Source: Glandiceps talaboti
Taxonomy: Eukaryota; Hemichordata; Enteropneusta; Spengelidae
Direction of reading: 5' to 3'
Assembly (NCBI RefSeq): GCF_964340395.1
Contig: NC_135569.1
Span: 1,601,342-1,665,341, forward strand
Length of the DNA stretch: 64,000 bases
Shown: piece after piece, positions 22,531 to 36,899 of the stretch
How the letters are laid out: each line of letters starts with the position of its first letter
How positions within the stretch are numbered: the stretch's first letter is position 1
Translations under genes and position numbers: made by a program
The notes under the pieces: generated by a model
The model's input: the letters and a program-made list of their open reading frames with translations, nothing else
Told to the model about the DNA's origin: nothing
Databases searched by the model: none

Positions 22531-25300
22531 TTATAGTAAATACCTCTGACACTCAAAAATATAACATTATTATATATGAAGGAATTGTGGTTACTTTGTT
22601 TATGGCTACAAATTAAATGCCTTTCTTAATTTGCCTGTGCTGTGTCTAATATGCAAATTATTACCTACAATTTAGAAATGATGTCATTTCTTAAATGTTT
22701 CTTTTTCATTTTATAGGTGGTTTTCTGTTGGTGTACCTAGATGACTATGGCTTAGCAATGTGGGCATATACTGTACTAGTGCCTGGAGTTGGACAAAGCA
22801 GAGTTTGGCTGCAAAATATTTACAAAGCAAAGGTAACAAAACAATTTCCAAACTGGCCATTCCAGACTGCAAATTGAGAATACAGCGCCCTCACTCAAAT
22901 TGCAGGTATCATCACCTCATACCTTTGTCCCTTGGTATACGTGTAAATCAGGGATGTTATATGTATTGTTGAGACATTGAATTTGAGGAAAGCAGTAGTG
23001 CTCTATGTTTAACTGAGTAACCTACACCATGTATACCCACAAGGTACACACAGACAGGAAGTAGAGCGCCACCATGGCAAATTTTGGAAAGGCCTATTAT
23101 ACTTTACCTTGTGTTTTATAGATCACTTCCTGTACGTACAGGAGCAAGTTTTTGTTTTGTGTGTATTTTTGAAAACATATTTTGTACATATTCTTTTGCA
23201 ATCTATTGAGTTACAAATACAGACTTAGTCTCTATTGCTTCACATTGGTTTTTTTGAAGCAGAAAAACATAGTAAATTTGCTTTATTCATTTAAAAAAGT
23301 ACCCATTGCTTACCCAATTACAATATTTACTCAGTTTTTATTATGTTGTTTAACCCTTTGACACCCCACTACATAGACCATCCTTATATCTTGATTTGAA
23401 AAAAACATGATTGAGGATTTGATTGCTGCTTTACAGTTGGTTGAACCCCAACCGCCACCACCCCAACCCCTACTTTTCAGATTTAGGTCCCTACTCTTAA
23501 ACTTATTGAGAAGTTTTATTTTGTTTTGATGTTTATCAACAGCACTTATACAGAGAAGCAGTCAAGAGACAGAGAGCATTGAATGCACCAACTTCTGCTC
23601 CTACTACCCCACTACCTCGTGAAGACAATAGCGATGACGATCGTGCAGTAGTTTCCCCAAGACAGACAAACAGACGCAAAGTACCAGAGTTGGGAATTCC
23701 AAGGAGGAAGAGCAACGATTCAACAGCAAGTACAGATTCATCCAGTTTGGTTTCACATTCTTCACAAAGCAGCTTTGACAAATCACGAACTTTAGATGGT
23801 AGCCCTGAGAACGGAGAGAATCTTGGAATCTCCAAACCAATAAATAGACGCAGCAGAGCTGCATCAGATATTTCACACATTCAGCGACGGAAACCTGTAC
23901 AGTTGACGCACACAACAAGACCTGTGACATCATCACTGCCATACTCCCCAGATTCTAGTGTGCCATCAAGTGCTGAAAATAGTCCACGTTTGACCCCAGA
24001 TGACAATGTTAAAAGACATTCAATATTACCCAACAGACCGCTGTTTCTGAAGTTAAGTCGATCAGCGTCTGATCGCGGTGGAACTAATGACGAGTTTGGA
24101 CACAAAAGTGATAAAAGTACACTCATCAAAAAGAGAATGTCCTGGGGACCAAGTTCAACAGAAGAGGAAAGCTTAAAGGAGAAACTATCTAACATAGATA
24201 AGAATGAGCGAGGATCTCCAATACCAATAATTATTGAACACAAGCCAAGTACACATAAGAGTGAGCGAGAATCGCCAATACCGCGAATTATTGAGCACAA
24301 AGCAAGTTCTATGATGAACATTTCTGTTATAGAATCATCCATCATTCCTGACAATCAAGGTACAATAATGAATCATAATAGAACTAATGATACTGAGGGA
24401 ATTTTGACACCCTTTAATTCTGTGGGCATGTCAAGACTCTCAACATCGGAGACAAGTATTCCTGAGGTAACAAACAATAATGAACATATCCAGGAGAGCG
24501 AACTTACACGACAAAACTCTCCGAGAAGATATGCTTCTGAGACAGCAATACCTGACAAGGTTGACAGTTCTTGTCATATTTCCAGAGAGAGTCAAAGTAC
24601 GTATGACCTCACATCAGATGAAAACACAAAGTACAATAATTATGAAAGTGAGACAAATAATTCAAATCATTCACTGCCGACGTCACCACAAGACACTCAA
24701 GAATCACCTGTCAGGTACATTTTGCAAGAACAAGATATGAAAGACGGAATTAAGTCTGTCAAAGTTGAAGGATATCGCAAGAGTGCCACCAGAAGGAAAC
24801 TAACACATGCCGATATTATACGCTTACGAAAGAATCTGATACTGACAGCCACTACAACTGCTTCGTAAGTAATAATATTGCAATGTTGGATCAGATTTAT
24901 AATATCCTAAAATCTTTAGTATATTATTGAATGTCATGATGCCAAAATGTTTTGTAACACATGTTCATTCAAGTTTACTCGATTGATTAGGGTGAATCCA
25001 TTCATCAAGTTCACTTTATGAAATTTTGAGACTTTATTTTTGTATACCTACATAATTTTATTATACAATCATTAAATACAGTATCTCTCATCTTATACGA
25101 GGCTAAAGACTCAAATTGTTGACATAAATTTATTAACTGCATTCTTTGCATACTTTTATTCCAAGCATTTATTGATATATTACATTAATTAATGCTATTA
25201 TGCATTTTAGCCTAATTTAAGCGAAAGGTGAAATATTTCTTCATCAAAATTCCTTTCATTTCATATTTCTTGTACTGTTTTATTTTTCAGAGAAGTGTGA
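6990..25300 (+). CDS. PLEKHG5: PLEKHG5/Syx-like RhoGEF (5' incomplete)
   Basis: Exons: 6990-7113, 8131-8203, 11051-11176, 12127-12218, 13037-13173, 13661-13794, 14109-14267, 16101-16229, 16815-16943, 17185-17235, 18039-18188, 18969-19079, 20573-20722, 20936-21073, 21306-21422, 22023-22155, 22717-22832, 23543-24864, 25291-25300. Phases agree throughout, giving about 1,132 residues; upstream exons are missing. Numbered from the first complete codon: an STRSCP motif (6-12 region), an RBD/ubiquitin-like domain (113-184, with [13 protein letters not shown]), a DH domain (345-535, with [11 protein letters not shown] at 493-503), a PH domain (545-690), a Ser-rich disordered tail and a C-terminal T-A-S-E-V. 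Vertebrate PLEKHG5 (Syx) is a RhoA exchange factor at junctions and in neurons and ends in the same PDZ ligand, which binds Mupp1/Patj. The domain order and several motifs match that family closely; this is probably the orthologue. Confidence 0.93.
7140..7390. repeat. Degenerate ~60-bp tandem repeat
   Basis: About four imperfect units in the first recognised intron of the RhoGEF gene. Each has CATTCTCAAA(C/G/T)TGAACCC followed by AATRTTCCAAGTGT or similar. Unit length varies between about 57 and 62 bases. Noncoding. Confidence 0.7.
7795..7905. mobile_element. MITE family B, diverged copy
   Basis: It shares the order CTCCATTCA, CTCGTAGTGGCAAAGCCCCTTA and TATTTTCCTCAGCTGAAC with the palindrome at 4,594-4,724, but the arms have diverged. 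The word CAAGCCAAGTTG lies upstream at 7,620, as it does beside the other copies. Confidence 0.45.
8265..8890. repeat. Degenerate ~165-bp tandem repeat in intron 2
   Basis: Four diverged units are recognised by the recurring order TTGGCTGTTT, AAAATCT, AATTTCAGTCA, then TTGGTCAGA or CTGGTCAGA, then CAGTGAAACACTTCA. The copies are old. The remainder of this intron (about 8,900-11,040) is AT-rich sequence in which I see no feature. Confidence 0.6.
11212..11226 (-). promoter_or_regulatory. CTCF-like motif
   Basis: The minus strand reads CCACTAGAGGGTGCT, close to the animal CTCF core CCASYAGRKGGCRS. It lies 36 bases past a RhoGEF exon donor and about 150 bp before an array carrying similar motifs. 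Motif similarity only. Confidence 0.35.
11371..11640. repeat. 66-72-bp tandem repeat bearing CTCF-like cores
   Basis: Four diverged units start with ATCACTG or GTCACTG at 11,371, 11,440, 11,512 and 11,578. Three contain a CTCF-like core at the same place: CCACTGGAGGGCAC (11,383), CACCAGTGGGCACT (11,454) and CCAATAGATGGCGCT (11,591). In the third unit the core has decayed to TTTTGGGGGCTG. Located in RhoGEF intron 3. Confidence 0.6.
12610..12980. mobile_element. Possible diverged MITE
   Basis: The right end contains TTGGGTAACCAGAACCAAAC, then an A/T stretch and AGGCCTTAG. The left end has the inverted order AGACCTA, TGGTTCCGATTACACTAA. A close match to the right end (TTGGGTTACCGGAACCAAAC, then a TTTTTT run and CGGCCTAG) occurs at 63,108-63,150, which supports a dispersed element. 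The ends are diverged and I found no target duplication. Confidence 0.4.
13177..13420. repeat. 41-bp minisatellite in a RhoGEF intron
   Basis: About five to six units of 41 bp, each with AACAGACCACTTCTCACTG, TTAACACAGTATTCTAGAG and TTT. It starts within a few bases of the donor of the exon ending at 13,173. Confidence 0.9.
14650..14965. repeat. ~80-bp tandem repeat
   Basis: Four units (80 bp, one shortened by about 10) containing CACTGTCAACTCAG, GTGTCTCATTTCAGAGTAG, ATTTCTTGTATCTAGAGTAG and ACACTATGTTTGTTATGGAC. Each unit has a TCTCATTTCAG word that resembles a 3' splice site, but no conserved exon follows. Between this array and the exon at 16,101 I see only AT-rich intron. Confidence 0.88.
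18280..18690. repeat. GAAT/GGAT/GGGT tetranucleotide array
   Basis: Blocks of (GAAT)n, (GGAT)n and (GGGT)n over about 400 bp, with a nested duplication: the order GAATGAAATATGAAGA, GAAAGGATGAATGG, then GGAT/GGGT occurs twice. It creates long His/Ser/Ile-rich ORFs on the minus strand that are not genes. Confidence 0.95.
19195..20240. mobile_element. hAT-like element with zinc-finger ORF
   Basis: A 1,046-bp element begins CAGTGTTTCCGCTG and ends CAGAGGAAACACTG, an inverted pair of 14 bases with one mismatch. TGATA directly flanks both ends (19,190-19,194 and 20,241-20,245), a 5-bp target duplication. CAG-beginning ends and a TTF-type zinc-finger ORF point to the hAT superfamily. Subterminal repeats are present: CGCCA/GGCGAA words on the left and GGCTAAT/ATTAGCC words on the right. 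No catalytic domain remains, so it is non-autonomous. It is inserted in the RhoGEF intron between the exons ending at 19,079 and starting at 20,573. Confidence 0.8.
19606..20076 (+). CDS. Zinc-finger ORF inside the hAT-like element
   Basis: A 156-codon open frame starts at an ATG 411 bp inside the element. Visible parts are a basic KKRRRR stretch (about residues 54-59), a W-F-G-E-F-P-W-L motif (about 64-71), then C-K-A-C (about 82-85) and H-x5-H (about 112-118), the spacing of the TTF-type or BED-like finger at the N-terminus of hAT transposases and of the domesticated ZMYM6/KIAA1586-like group. The frame stops about 35 residues after the finger, before any RNase-H-like core. It is either a truncated transposase remnant or a stand-alone DNA-binding protein; the uninterrupted frame slightly favours recent activity. 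No introns or expression signals can be judged. Confidence 0.55.
   Translation: MTSRTHVQKSLFDCGFKGCGPESKAATETATCRKRDSPGAQNIDDGGETASFEKKRRRRVQEEWFGEFPWLLYKEESKQFFCKACQAAGQDNVFTSGKTSDIPKKDNFIKHQKTAGHRLATQAPQAASDMIRCTVTTYNRAKSAILHAMYKLMCIG
21035..21192. repeat. 79-bp tandem duplication of an exon end and donor
   Basis: Unit 1 (21,035-21,113) holds the last 39 bases of the RhoGEF exon 20,936-21,073 plus its donor GTGAGTCACATG. Unit 2 (21,114-21,192) repeats both almost exactly, with a second identical donor at 21,153. Reading through from the first to the second donor meets an in-frame TGA at 21,116, so only the first donor keeps the frame. Confidence 0.92.
21467..21504. repeat. Poly-C/poly-G inverted repeat
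   Basis: 14 C, then TTTTC, then 19 G: a perfect G/C hairpin 45 bases after a RhoGEF exon donor. It can form a very stable stem in DNA or RNA, or a G-quadruplex. Run lengths may be unreliable in assemblies. Confidence 0.85.
22190..22540. repeat. GGAT/GGTT/GATT tetranucleotide array
   Basis: Successive blocks of (GGAT)n with GGGT variants, (GGTT)n, mixed units and (GATT)n fill most of this RhoGEF intron. A short (GATTT)n run also ends just before the exon at 22,023. Noncoding. Confidence 0.93.
22855..23096. mobile_element. MITE family A copy 2
   Basis: The second copy of the element at 138-402 begins GGCCATTCCAGACTGC and ends TTTTGGAAAGGCCTA. Internal words AATACAGCGCC, GTATCATCACCTCA and GCGCCACCATGGCAAATTTT are kept. 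It sits 22 bases after the donor of the RhoGEF exon ending at 22,832. Confidence 0.8.
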
Positions 25301-25524
25301 AATAAACATGAGAGAAGAGAAACAAGACAAGTCAGAAAAAATGGCCTCTATTGGGGATGAAAATTACAATTGGACCAGAAATCAAACAAAGATGCAAATC
25401 TGTAGTATTTGAGTTGTTTTGCAAAGCTCATTACATTTATGTTCCGTATATGGTATCTATGAAAAGGTAACAAAGTTTTATATACCTTAAATGGTATCAT
25501 GAATAAGTAATGAAGTTCCACATT

Positions 25525-26800
25525 CCATATATGGTAATCATGATAAGTAATGGATCTCCTTTTCCTTATATAGTATTATGAAAAGGTACTGAAGCTCCAT
25601 ATTCCAAATATAGTGTTCCAAAGTAATGAAGCTCTTTTTCCTTATATGGTATTCATAAATAATTAAGCTCGATATTCCATGCAAGGTGTTTGTGAATATG
25701 GAATGAATTTGTTAAACTGAAAAAACAAGCAACTTTTTGGGGGTCAATTTTGCTGTGATTTTCTTGAAACTTTTAATTTTGAAGTGTGGTCAGAATACAT
25801 TTGATTTACCCAGTACATGTCAGTCATCTGCCACAGCTTTGTAAACTTAAATGGTAAAAGTTCCCATAATGTTTGATATTTTATTTTTATTATTTGCAAC
25901 GTGTTTCTAGAAAAATTTCATCAGCACAACTGATTTCATTATTCATTCAGGATTTTTTTTTATGACACAGATATTTCAGAGATTATTCAGGATTGATCCT
26001 TTCTAGTTATTTTCATAACATTGTATATACTGTAATATTATTTCCAATATGAATCTTCAGCAAATAATTTAACTTTGGAACTGTATGGCATCTGCAATCA
26101 AATGTGTCCCTTTTCCATGTTCCTTATATGGAACAAATCATGAAGCTCAGTATTCCATATATGGTATATGTAAATTATATGTAAATAAGTAGTGAAGTTC
26201 TGTATGCCTTACATGGTATTCATGAATGGGTAATGAGGTTTTGTATACCATATATGGTAATCCTGAAAGTAGCATTATTTTTGTTAGAACAGAATATTCA
26301 CTATACAGGGATTGTCATGCGACAGCAGAGTTAAAAAGTTCTGAAGTTTCAGATTCCATACAAATTTTCCATATGGTATTTCATATCCTGTACAGTTTTA
26401 ATCATATGCAATATATATGGAATAGTTCATATTCCATATATGGTATGGTACAGTTTAGTTAATATTTCAGGTATGGTGTTTTCCAAATATTGTATTCCAA
26501 ATATAGTTTAGTTTATATTCTATATATGGTATTTTCAAAATATAGTATTCCATATATGGTGTGGTGTAATTTAGTTCATATTCCATATGTCATGGTATGA
26601 TACAGTTTAGTTCATATTCCATACATGCTATAATACAGTTTAGTTCATATTCCATATATGGTATGGTACAGTTTAGTACATAATCCATATATGGTATGGT
26701 ACAGTTTAGTACATAATCCATATATGGTATGGTACAGTTTAGTTCATAATCCATATATGGTGTGGTACAGTTTAGTTCATAATCCATATATGAACAGAAG
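25525..26800. repeat. CCATATATGG-bearing repeat array, part 1
   Basis: The 3' flank of the RhoGEF gene carries many copies of a degenerate unit built on TTCCATATATGGTAT. From 26,390 it tightens into a tandem array of about 35 bp with the order GGTACAGTTTAGTTCATA, then (T/A)TCCATATATGGT. The palindrome CCATATATGG appears nine times here and CCTTATATGG twice. Both fit the CArG box CC(A/T)6GG bound by SRF/MADS proteins. The sequence could equally be a simple AT-rich minisatellite. Confidence 0.75.
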
Positions 26801-26944
26801 TTCAATACTATTGTTTACCAACACAGATGAATTTCATTTGAAGATACTTTTTGTATTTCATGCCATTTCACAAAATGCAATATCCCACTCAATGAATGGT
26901 TATCATGACTTCCATGTATTGTATATATGAAGCTTGCTTTTTAG

Positions 26945-27324
26945 TAGTCTAGGTCCAGACTGGCCGTATTACGCACTCATTGTACTCCATTACTATCTCC
27001 AGTCTAGTCAAGGCAGTTACAAAAGGTGTTAATTTGTGGTGCTCGCCTGTAGTGAGCGAAGGGCCAAGGACGCATGTCAGTAGTAATCCATCACAAACTG
27101 ACAGGCTGTCGTCATCGGACTGCACTGATATGCAAATGTCCAACCAGGACGCCACCTCCAGTCTGTTTAAACTAAAATCACATAGGGACACCACGACGTC
27201 ATGATGTTTATATGAACATGGTTGGGGAGCACAGAAATATGTGTTCGAACAACTTCCTTGACCAGACTGGAGATAGTAATGGAGTACATTGAGTACGTAA
27301 TACGGCCAGTCTTGACCTAAACTA
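26945..27324. mobile_element. MULE-like MITE with 69-bp TIRs and 9-bp TSD
   Basis: A 380-bp element. The ends TAGTCTAGGTCCAGACTGG and, on the minus strand, TAGTTTAGGTCAAGACTGG continue as inverted copies for about 69 bases with roughly five mismatches. The 9-bp GCTTTTTAG flanks both sides exactly (26,936-26,944 and 27,325-27,333). Long TIRs with a 9-bp target duplication are typical of Mutator-like elements. The interior has no convincing ORF. Confidence 0.88.
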
Positions 27325-27889
27325 GCTTTTTAGTGAAGAATGAAGATGATGCCTGATGGACAGTAAATGCATCTATATACAATACAGTTATACCACTTAT
27401 AACTATCAATATATTATTTACAGTTGAACCAAAGTCAAATTTAGAACACTTATTTCACTATTTATTGAGGTCTTCAAAACACCACCTTGTCTCAGAAGGA
27501 TATCACCATGACAACTGAGAAATTGTTCTTAGTAAGAAATCAGTCTGGAATTATTTTCGTGATTCTAATGACGTTAGAACTCAGTATTTATTTCTAAATG
27601 GATTAATATTTACTATTATAGACAATCAAACAATTTCAATGAGTAAAACATGCAGGACTGTATTGTGGGCATTCCCGTTATTACTTATTGCACAGATGTA
27701 TTTACTCGTGTGTAGCAAGTTATTGGCAGGAGATATGTCTGTGTAATGCTAGTACCTTGCTGCATTCATGTTTAATTCACATCTTGTTATGGTACTTTGC
27801 CATTTTACTGTAGTCATGTTTTTTAGGCCAACTTATTATTCCTCTACACAAAATCAGTAAACACTAATTCACATAATGAATAAGACAGA

Positions 27890-28130
27890 CACCATATATG
27901 GTATTGATGTGTATGTCGTTGGGTTCAATATACCATATATGATGTTCATGAATATGTAATTAGGTTCAGTATACCATATATGGTATTAATGAATATGTAA
28001 TTGGGTTCAGTATACCATATATGGTATTAATGAATATGTTATTGGGTTCAGTATACCATATATGATGTTCATGAATATGTAATTAGGTTCAGTATACCAT
28101 ATATGGTATTAATGAATATTTAATCAAGTT
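27890..28130. repeat. CCATATATGG-bearing repeat array, part 2
   Basis: Tandem units of about 41 bp with the order GGTATTAATGAATATGTAAT, then GGGTTCAGTATACCATATAT. Four units carry the full palindrome CCATATATGG and two carry CCATATATGA. Same core word as the array at 25,525-26,800 but a different spacer. Confidence 0.85.
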
Positions 28131-28929
28131 TGATGTGCGATATATGTATTCGTGAATATGTGATAAAATTTCCTGTAGATACACGTACATGTGTGTTGAT
28201 AAGTGGCATTCCATGTATGGTATTAAATCATGACTAGCGATGCTCTCTTCTCCATATTTGTCGATCATGGCTAAATAATGAAGATTATTTTTTCATATAT
28301 GGTATTCAGAAATATATTTAAAAAATGTCTCTTTACATTATACCCTCTACATTTCTGTAAATATTCTGATAAAGTATTACAAGAAAGTCTATTTCTAATT
28401 GCAGAATACAGTTCTTGTATCACTTCAGAATCAAAGTAGTTGCCTTTCTTTTTAATCAAAGTGTAGATCGTGAAAACAAACCCATTTAAGAACATACAAG
28501 AATGCAAATGTGAACCCAGGTTGTAGCAATCATGTCAAATATTTACACTGTGAATGGCTATGTGCTACAGATTACCCTGTACACTTGATAGTCAAATGTT
28601 TTGGTAATGAAACTTTATAGTTTACTCAAGAAATTATGTGAATTTTGTTTACCTTGTAAAATTATTGGTAAATATCAGTGTATACAAAGTAAGGTCAGTT
28701 GTATTCAATTGCAATAGTGTGCCTAATTGCAGAGATCAGTTTAAAAGGAGTGCTTGGGACAGGTACATCTGAAAACTCTTGGCACAGCTTACCCAAATCA
28801 CTGAGTTTGCCATGGATAAAGTGTTCTAGCAACATGACTGTTACGCTCAGATTTCTTACATCATTGTCATTTGATATTTTGTAGAGTTTTGCTATACAAG
28901 GACACCACAAGCAACAGCAACAACACACA

Positions 28930-29166
28930 CACACATACATACCTACATACATACCCTGTTCTTAAATAATGTTTACTACTACTACTACATGCATGCATGC
29001 ATGCATACATACATACATACATACATACATACATACATACATACATACATACATACATACATACATACATACATACATGCATGCATGCATGCATGCATGC
29101 ATGCATGCATGCATGCATGCATGCATACATACATACATACATACATACATACATACATACATACAT

Positions 29167-29214
<48 letters not shown>

Positions 29215-29375
29215 GTACGTAAGTAAGTACATACGTACGTACATACCTACACACACACGCACACATGCACGCATGCATGCATACATATATACATGCATAC
29301 ATACATACATACATACATACATACATACATACATACATACATACATACATACATACATACATACATACATACATT
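28930..29375. repeat. CATA/CATG/CA block microsatellite
   Basis: Homogeneous blocks in order: (CATG)4, (CATA)n, (CATG)n of about 12, (CATA)n, (CA)n, a mixed GTAC/CATG segment, then (CATA)n. All six frames are open over much of it (poly-HTYI or poly-CMYV shadows), which is not evidence of coding. Confidence 0.95.
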
Positions 29376-30040
29376 TTATTCCTCTGGTTCCATACAAGTA
29401 TGGTGGAATTATAATTACTTATTTTTTACAATCTGTAAATTGGTGGTATTTTTCTAAGCAATTTTATAAGACATGTATATGTGAACATTCATTGAGAGAT
29501 AGCAAGAGAATCCTTAGAAAATAATAATAACCTGTATTTATTTCCTACAAAAAGGCAAGGAAGAATCTTTGATATTAAACTACCACTTGAATGGGAAAAG
29601 TCAGCACATTATTATCATATTACTGTAACAGTAATGCATATAAAATGCCTTACATCAAAATCTTGGACATATGAAAAAAGGCAGCCATATTTTTAAAACT
29701 TATTATTATGCAAATTACTTCATTTATGTTCACTAGAGTTAACGTTACTAGTATGCAGATATAGAATGACAGCCATTTTGCTACTTATTCCGCGAGAAAA
29801 ACAATACCGACTGCCTTTGAATAAAAATAATCTTTGTAAATACCTCAACGAGCAAAAATCATATCTTTAAGGAACAAACTAACAGTATTTAATCTCAGTA
29901 TTCTGTAAATATGGTCATATTTATAAATAGTTTGTGAAGAAACAAGTCTTGGGGTGTATTTGTATATAGTGGACATTATTGGTGATGTACTATATTGATG
30001 CCATTCATATGGGTGTTATGTAATATTTCTATTAACATGT

Positions 30041-30062
30041 TTTATTATCATAAATAAATAAA
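30041..30062. terminator. Candidate polyadenylation signals, both strands
   Basis: Overlapping AATAAA signals on the plus strand at 30,053-30,062 are followed by a TGTTGTC/TGTTT region; TTTATT at 30,041-30,046 gives AATAAA on the minus strand. They lie between the convergent RhoGEF (stop 25,300) and Ig (stop 30,925) genes. Another plus-strand AATAAA at 25,301-25,306 directly follows the RhoGEF stop codon. Which is used cannot be told from sequence. Confidence 0.4.
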
Positions 30063-30373
30063 GTGTGAACACTGTAATATTACAATTATCTGTTGTCATC
30101 TAATGTTTACAGCTGCATAAGCTGCAACTGGAATGGAGGTTTTTTGGAAACTATTTTTTATAAAATATAATGAGTTGCTCCATATCAAATCACCTGTGGA
30201 TAAACATATAACATATGCATTTTTAGCAGTAGTGTGGAGTAAAGTATCTAATCAAGATAATTTTGGCTCCATACCCACAATTCAGAACCCCACTGAGTCA
30301 CAATTTCAACTTATTACTATACTACTCAAAGATAGAATTGACCTCTAATTGACATGTACAATGCAATGTCTAG

Positions 30374-30629
30374 TAGGCCATTGCAGACTGCAAACAGGAA
30401 ATTGAGAATACAGCGCCCTTGCTGAAATTGGGGGTATCATCACCTCACACTACCGTTTCTTAAGAGCTTTGTTGTAGAAGTGTAAAACAGGGATGTGTTT
30501 TGTATTGTTCAAACATCAAGGAAAGCAGCAGTTCTCTATGATTAACTGAGTTACCTATACCATGTATACCCCCATGGTACACACAGACAGGAAGTAGAGC
30601 GCCACCATGGCAAATTTTGGAATGGTCTA
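30374..30629. mobile_element. MITE family A copy 3
   Basis: The third copy begins TAGGCCATTGCAGACTGC and ends TTTTGGAATGGTCTA, with the internal words of copies 1 and 2 preserved. It lies between the RhoGEF and Ig gene 3' ends. Confidence 0.8.
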
Positions 30630-30924
30630 TGAGTAGTATTTTCACAATTTTCAGTGAATACTGTTGGTTTTCTATCACAGACTGGTAGCCAGATACATGT
30701 GTACAGTACAGTTGCATTGTCCATTTTCACTTTTACATGAACATCTTCATGTGGCAGTGCTAGCGACGCATTATTTTTGCTTCCTTTTGTCTTTCCTCAA
30801 AACCATGACATCATCATTTTTCTGACCGATAGGTCTTCCTTCTCCTCTCCTTCCACCTCACCATCTAAATCACTCTGTCATCCAGCGATCTTTAATGGGT
30901 TGGCATAGTATATATGCTTCGTCA

Positions 30925-36858
<5,934 letters not shown>

Positions 36859-36899
36859 GTTGATAAACTGTTCAGGTGACGGACTATGCACAAATAACC

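Noticed and set aside
23536-24558. Minus-strand ORFs of 100-157 codons opposite the last large RhoGEF exon
   Set aside because: The plus frame is continuous for 440 codons with spliced continuity into the PH domain; the minus frames are shadows.
28867-29524. Several ORFs over 80 codons of poly Cys-Met-Tyr-Val or His-Thr-Tyr-Ile
   Set aside because: Shadows of the CATA/CATG array, open in all frames because the repeat lacks stops.
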